Source of the DNA: Shimia ponticola
GTDB taxonomy: Bacteria; Pseudomonadota; Alphaproteobacteria; Rhodobacterales; Rhodobacteraceae
Direction of reading: 5' to 3'
Assembly (NCBI RefSeq): GCF_007995215.1
Contig: NZ_VCDK01000002.1
Coordinates: 124,001 to 188,000 of the forward strand
Length of the DNA: 64,000 nucleotides
The notes below the pieces were generated by a model. It made no database searches and was not told the DNA's origin. It saw only the letters and a list, made by a program, of their open reading frames with translations. Both the position numbers and the translations under genes were made by a program. How positions within the stretch are numbered: the first letter of the stretch is position 1; every line of letters begins with the position of its first letter. Below, piece after piece: positions 60,376-64,000 of the stretch.

Positions 60376-61872
60376 CTAGAAGCTGTCGCCACCACCGCCA
60401 TTTTGCCATGGCTTCACAAGGTTGCCAAAGCGGGTGAAGCGGCCTTCGAAGGACAGATCGACGGTGCCGATGGGGCCGTGACGCTGTTTGCCGATGATGA
60501 CCTCAGCACGACCGTGCAGCTTTTCCATCTCTTCCTGCCATTTGGCCATTGCCTCAAGGTCGTGATCGCCGGGTTTTTCGCGTTCCTTGTAGTATTCCTC
60601 GCGGAACACGAACATGACGACGTCGGCATCCTGCTCGATCGAGCCGGACTCACGCAGGTCTGAAAGCTGCGGGCGCTTGTCTTCTCGACTTTCGACCTGT
60701 CGGGACAGCTGGGAGAGGGCTATCACCGGAATGTCGAGCTCCTTCGCGATCGCTTTCAGGCCCTGCGTGATCTCGGACACCTCGTTCACGCGGCTATCCT
60801 TCGCTGATGCTGGGCGCACCAGCTGAAGGTAGTCCACGATGAGAACATCAAGCCCATGGGTGCGTTTCAGACGGCGCGCGCGGGCGGCGAGCTGGGAAAT
60901 CGGCAGGGCGGGGGTGTCATCAATGAAAAGCGGGCAGCTTTCGAGCGCTTTCGCGGCCTCGACAAAGCGGCGGAACTCGGCCTCGGTCATATCTCCGCGG
61001 CGAATTTGTTCGGATGGGACTTCGGACGCCTCGGACAGGATCCGGGCAGCAAGTTGCTCGGCGCTCATTTCGAGCGAGTAAAATCCCACGACGCCACCAT
61101 TCACGGCCCCTTCGGAGCCATCATGGGTGATGCCCTTTTTGTAGGCCTTAGCGATGTTAAAGGCGATGTTGGTCGCAAGCGAGGTTTTGCCCATTGACGG
61201 ACGCCCCGCGAGGATCAGAAGGTCAGAGCGGTGCAGGCCACCCAATTTCTTGTCCATGTCGATCAGACCGGTCGACACGCCTGCCAGACCACCATCCCGT
61301 TGATAGGCGGCATTGGCGACCTGCACCGCGTCTGTGACAGCTTTGAGAAAGCTCTGAAATCCGCTGTCGGCCTGTCCCTGTTCAGCAAGGGAATAAAGTG
61401 TCTGCTCGGCCATCACGATTTGTTCGCGCGGTTCGCTGGTCACATCCATCCGGGTGGCGCGATCTGCGATATCACGGCCTACGGCGATCAATTCGCGTCT
61501 GATGGCCATGTCATAGATCATCTGGGCATAGTCGCGCGCGGCAAAGGCGCTGATGGCGGCCCCGGCGAGGCGCGCGAGGTAGGCTGCGCCGCCAAGTTCT
61601 GCGAGCCCTGGGTCATCCTCAAGAAACGCCTTCAAGGTCACCGGTGAGGCGAGCGCATTCTTTGTGATACGCGCGGCGGCGGTTTCAAAGATTTTGGCGT
61701 GGACCGGGTCGTAAAAGTGCTGCGGTCCGATCACGGACGCGATGCGATCATAGAGGTCGTTATTCGTCAGTATCGCGCCCAACAGTTGCTGCTCGGCCTC
61801 GATCGAATGTGGCAATTGATCTGCGGGCGCGGCTGCGACAGCCGTCCCCTGAAGGGTCGCGATCGTGTTCAT
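60376..61872 (-). CDS. dnaB: Replicative DNA helicase DnaB
   Basis: Unwinds the fork in replication, 498 residues. N-terminal domain (QLPHSIEAEQQLLGAIL), Walker A LAGRPSMGKTSLATN, LIVDYLQLVRP, and the RecA-like motif LSQLSRQVESREDKRPQLSDLRESGSIEQDAD are typical. No intein. ATG at 61872 fits family members. The 254 bases between this start and pyrE (61873-62126) hold the promoter region and no gene I can support. Confidence 0.96.
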   Translation of the reverse strand: MNTIATLQGTAVAAAPADQLPHSIEAEQQLLGAILTNNDLYDRIASVIGPQHFYDPVHAKIFETAAARITKNALASPVTLKAFLEDDPGLAELGGAAYLARLAGAAISAFAARDYAQMIYDMAIRRELIAVGRDIADRATRMDVTSEPREQIVMAEQTLYSLAEQGQADSGFQSFLKAVTDAVQVANAAYQRDGGLAGVSTGLIDMDKKLGGLHRSDLLILAGRPSMGKTSLATNIAFNIAKAYKKGITHDGSEGAVNGGVVGFYSLEMSAEQLAARILSEASEVPSEQIRRGDMTEAEFRRFVEAAKALESCPLFIDDTPALPISQLAARARRLKRTHGLDVLIVDYLQLVRPASAKDSRVNEVSEITQGLKAIAKELDIPVIALSQLSRQVESREDKRPQLSDLRESGSIEQDADVVMFVFREEYYKEREKPGDHDLEAMAKWQEEMEKLHGRAEVIIGKQRHGPIGTVDLSFEGRFTRFGNLVKPWQNGGGGDSF

Positions 61873-62126
61873 GCGGGCATCTCCTGTGGGGCAGGTGTTA
61901 GACCATGTGTTAACGCTTGCGAACCCGGAGCAAGTCTGTGGAAAACCCTGTGGGTCCGGCAAAGAGCCGCAACGTCAACGTCATGCATATGTCGACATCT
62001 GGTAGGAGCCATGTCCGGACTATGCCCGATCTTGTGGCTTTGGTCTACCGAATCTGTAGTTGTCCCCAGTTTCCCGCCTGTAGAGAAAATCTCGCGCGGC
62101 GTGAAAAGAAACCGGAAACCTTTTGG

Positions 62127-62801
62127 CTACATCCGTGCCTCTTGCCAGGCTTCGGGTGCGTTCAAAAACGCCTCGACCTCGGCTAAGGTGGCCGTATCAA
62201 AGGCGTTTTGCGCCTTGGCTTCGGCCAGCACATCCCACCACGTGCACAGGTAATGCAGTTGCACCCCATGTTCAGCGAGCGTCGGGATCGTTTTCGGGAA
62301 AATGTCATAGTAAAAGATCACGGCGGTATGGCCGCAGGTGGCCCCGGTTTCCCGGATAGCGTCAACGAAGTTCAGCTTTGATCCGCCGTCCGTCGTCAGG
62401 TCTTCGACCAAAAGAACGCTTTGGCCTTCGCTCATGTCCCCTTCGATCCGTGCGCCCTTGCCGTGACCCTTTGGTTTTTTCCGAACATAGGTCATCGGCA
62501 GTGCCAACCGTTCGGCGACCATTGCGGCATATGGGATGCCTGCAGTTTCACCACCCGCAACGTTGTCAAAGGCTTCAAACCCGGCGTCACGCATGACGGT
62601 AACGGCCAAGAAATCCATCATCGCGGAGCGGATACGCGGATGCGAGATTGGCTGACGACAGTCGATATAAGACGGAGAAGGTTTGCCCGATGACAGGATA
62701 TATGGGTCCTCGGGACGAAAGTTCACGGCCTTGATTTCAAGCAGCATGCGCGCCGTCAGTCGCGCGATTTCTTCTTTGGCCGGGAACGTCGTCGGGATCA
62801 T
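62127..62801 (-). CDS. pyrE: Orotate phosphoribosyltransferase
   Basis: Makes orotidine monophosphate in pyrimidine synthesis, 224 residues. PRPP-binding loop [15 protein letters not shown] and an N-terminal [22 protein letters not shown] fit the alphaproteobacterial form. It is 43 bases after pyrC; that spacer is exactly one copy of the 39-bp repeat, which also supplies the ribosome-binding site (AGAAGGAT). Confidence 0.94.
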   Translation of the reverse strand: MIPTTFPAKEEIARLTARMLLEIKAVNFRPEDPYILSSGKPSPSYIDCRQPISHPRIRSAMMDFLAVTVMRDAGFEAFDNVAGGETAGIPYAAMVAERLALPMTYVRKKPKGHGKGARIEGDMSEGQSVLLVEDLTTDGGSKLNFVDAIRETGATCGHTAVIFYYDIFPKTIPTLAEHGVQLHYLCTWWDVLAEAKAQNAFDTATLAEVEAFLNAPEAWQEARM

Positions 62802-62805
62802 GGCT

Positions 62806-62844
62806 GCATCCTTCTATGTTTCGAAAATACTCGCGCCGCAGGCA
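62806..62844 (-). repeat. 39-bp intergenic repeat, copy 3
   Basis: On the - strand it begins TGCCTGCGGCGCGAGT and ends GAAACATAGAAGGATGC. It begins directly after the pyrC stop codon and ends 4 bases before the pyrE start codon. Confidence 0.8.
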
Positions 62845-63882
62845 CTAGACCACGCGCCACTCAAGCTCAACGCCGGGATCAAAGAGTGTGATCGGCCCTG
62901 AGCCGGACGCGATCTTGTCCGGATAAGCGGCAGCTGGGCCTTTTTCTATGGTGATCGTCTCTTCATTCGCGGGCAGGCCATAAAAGGCCGGGCCGTTGAG
63001 CGAGGCGAACGCTTCCAGTTTGTCGAGCGCCCCTTCTTTTTCAAAGACGTAGGCGAGGCATGACATGGTGTTTGTTGCCGAGAACACACCTGCGCAGCCA
63101 CAGCCGGTTTCTTTGGCGGCATCCACATGGGGCGCGCTGTCCGTTCCCAGAAAGAACCGCGCGTCGCCTGATGTTGCCGCCTCGACAAGGGCAAGGCGGT
63201 GGGTCTCGCGCTTGGCGACAGGCAAACAGTAGTAATGAGGACGAATACCGCCGACCAGCATGTGATTGCGATTGATGATCAGGTGGTGGGTCGTGATGGT
63301 TGCCCCCAGCCGTTCCTCGTTGCTGCGCACATAGTCGACCGCGTCTTTTGTCGTCACATGCTCCATGATCACGCGCAACTGGGGGATCGAGGTCCGCAGC
63401 GGGTCGAGCACACGGTCTATGAAAACCGCCTCGCGATCAAAAATGTCGATCTCTGCATCCGTCACCTCACCATGAACACACATCGGCATGCCGATTTCGG
63501 CCATGGTTTCCAGAACGGGTCGGATTTTTTCAAAATCACGCACGCCGGAGGCCGAATTCGTGGTGGCGCCCGCTGGATAGAGTTTTGCTGCTGTCACGAT
63601 ACCCGCACTGTGGGCTGCGCGGACATCTTTTGGGTCCGTGTCCTCGGTCAGATAAAGTGTCATCAGCGGTTCGAACGACATGCCTTCTGGCACAGCAGCC
63701 ATGATGCGGTCACGGTAGGCCGCTGCATCGTCACCGGTGACAACCGGCGGCACGAGGTTCGGCATCACAATGGCGCGTGCAAAATGGCGGGCCGTTTCAG
63801 GTGTGACCGCCTTGAGGACTGCGCCGTCACGCAGGTGAACGTGCCAATCGTCAGGGCGGCGGATCGTGAGAGTATTGGTCAT
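62845..63882 (-). CDS. pyrC: Dihydroorotase
   Basis: Zinc amidohydrolase closing the dihydroorotate ring in pyrimidine synthesis, 345 residues (class II, E. coli type). HVH in [11 protein letters not shown], the carbamylated lysine in [27 protein letters not shown] and the catalytic aspartate in GTDSAPH are all present. The ATG at 63882 gives the family start [13 protein letters not shown]. It forms a unit with pyrE. The remaining 118 bases to the window end hold no gene I can support. Confidence 0.95.
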   Translation of the reverse strand: MTNTLTIRRPDDWHVHLRDGAVLKAVTPETARHFARAIVMPNLVPPVVTGDDAAAYRDRIMAAVPEGMSFEPLMTLYLTEDTDPKDVRAAHSAGIVTAAKLYPAGATTNSASGVRDFEKIRPVLETMAEIGMPMCVHGEVTDAEIDIFDREAVFIDRVLDPLRTSIPQLRVIMEHVTTKDAVDYVRSNEERLGATITTHHLIINRNHMLVGGIRPHYYCLPVAKRETHRLALVEAATSGDARFFLGTDSAPHVDAAKETGCGCAGVFSATNTMSCLAYVFEKEGALDKLEAFASLNGPAFYGLPANEETITIEKGPAAAYPDKIASGSGPITLFDPGVELEWRVV

Positions 63883-64000
63883 GGGTGTCTCGTAGCGCAG
63901 GCATCGGCGCAGGGCCATGGGCGAAGTTGCCTCATTTTTGGGCGATCCGCCGCCAAAGGCAGTCTTTCAGGGCGCAATCTGTTGCCGCTGTGTCATGAGG

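Noticed and set aside
61873-62126. Possible DnaA boxes or origin in the gap between dnaB and pyrE (TGTGGAAAA, TTGTCCCCA)
   Set aside because: Each differs from the consensus box by one or more bases, there are only two, and no AT-rich unwinding region is seen.
63917-64000. Open frame on the + strand starting at ATG 63917 and running off the window
   Set aside because: Only 28 codons visible, no ribosome-binding site, no recognisable sequence; cannot be supported.
1-64000. Insertion sequences, prophage, CRISPR, toxin-antitoxin or other defence genes
   Set aside because: No transposase, integrase, phage structural gene, repeat-spacer array or toxin pair was recognised; the window is core chromosome.
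1-64000. tRNA and rRNA genes
   Set aside because: Intergenic gaps are short, and none shows a tRNA cloverleaf core or rRNA sequence by eye; a covariance-model scan would settle it.

Overview
The window looks like chromosomal DNA of an alphaproteobacterium of the order Rhodobacterales, probably the marine Roseobacter group. The evidence is gene content and order. There is a long NADH dehydrogenase (nuo) cluster full of small Rhodobacterales-type genes, a NuoE with a long C-terminal extension, birA-coaX-rnj behind nuoN, a RibH2-type lumazine synthase, a Hint-domain protein, and surE-pcm-nlpD next to tatABC. Base composition is moderately GC-rich and even. I saw no tRNA, rRNA, CRISPR array, insertion sequence, integrase or prophage gene. 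This is an assignment by eye; no database search was run.

Region 1 (1-4,540, + strand) is the 3' part of a leucine-degradation operon: the biotin subunit of methylcrotonyl-CoA carboxylase, a glutathione S-transferase, HMG-CoA lyase and a methylglutaconyl-CoA hydratase-type enzyme, all overlapping. A lone DUF3140-type gene follows.

Region 2 (about 4,640-27,650, + strand) is a complete 14-gene nuo cluster for respiratory complex I in canonical A-N order. Between the nuo genes sit 14 further genes and two candidate tiny ORFs: a sulfotransferase, several small secreted or lipid-anchored proteins (three resembling one another, DUF5333-like), a DUF5337 and a DUF3291 protein, a carboxymuconolactone-decarboxylase-fold protein, and two proteins that share with NuoE a helix-hairpin-helix-like C-terminal domain. 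A strong intrinsic terminator followed at once by a good promoter splits the cluster at about 10.9 kb. BirA, CoaX and RNase J follow on the same strand to 30.9 kb.

Region 3 (30.9-41.8 kb, mostly - strand) holds a DEAD-box helicase, a 508-residue secreted protein with one C-terminal heme-binding motif, release factor 3, UbiG, an isoprenylcysteine-methyltransferase-like membrane protein, a UbiB/ABC1-family protein, RibH2 under an FMN riboswitch, and a Hint-domain protein.

Region 4 (41.9-49.9 kb, mostly + strand) holds an SDR protein with altered catalytic residues, an AlkC-like DNA alkylation-repair protein, an ArsM arsenite methyltransferase with all four conserved cysteines, an orphan ABC ATPase, a WYL regulator with a small monooxygenase-like gene, tatABC and a DUF815 ATPase.

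Region 5 (49.9-64 kb, - strand) is housekeeping: nlpD-like, pcm and surE; an SDR and a small unknown; purF, cvpA and radA; a PqiA-like protein, mlaF, mlaE and alr; dnaB; pyrE and pyrC. A 39-bp sequence occurs three times in intergenic positions of regions 4 and 5.

The most interesting material is the accessory gene set woven through the complex I cluster, above all the triplicated domain, the tandem DUF5333-like genes and the internal terminator/promoter switch.
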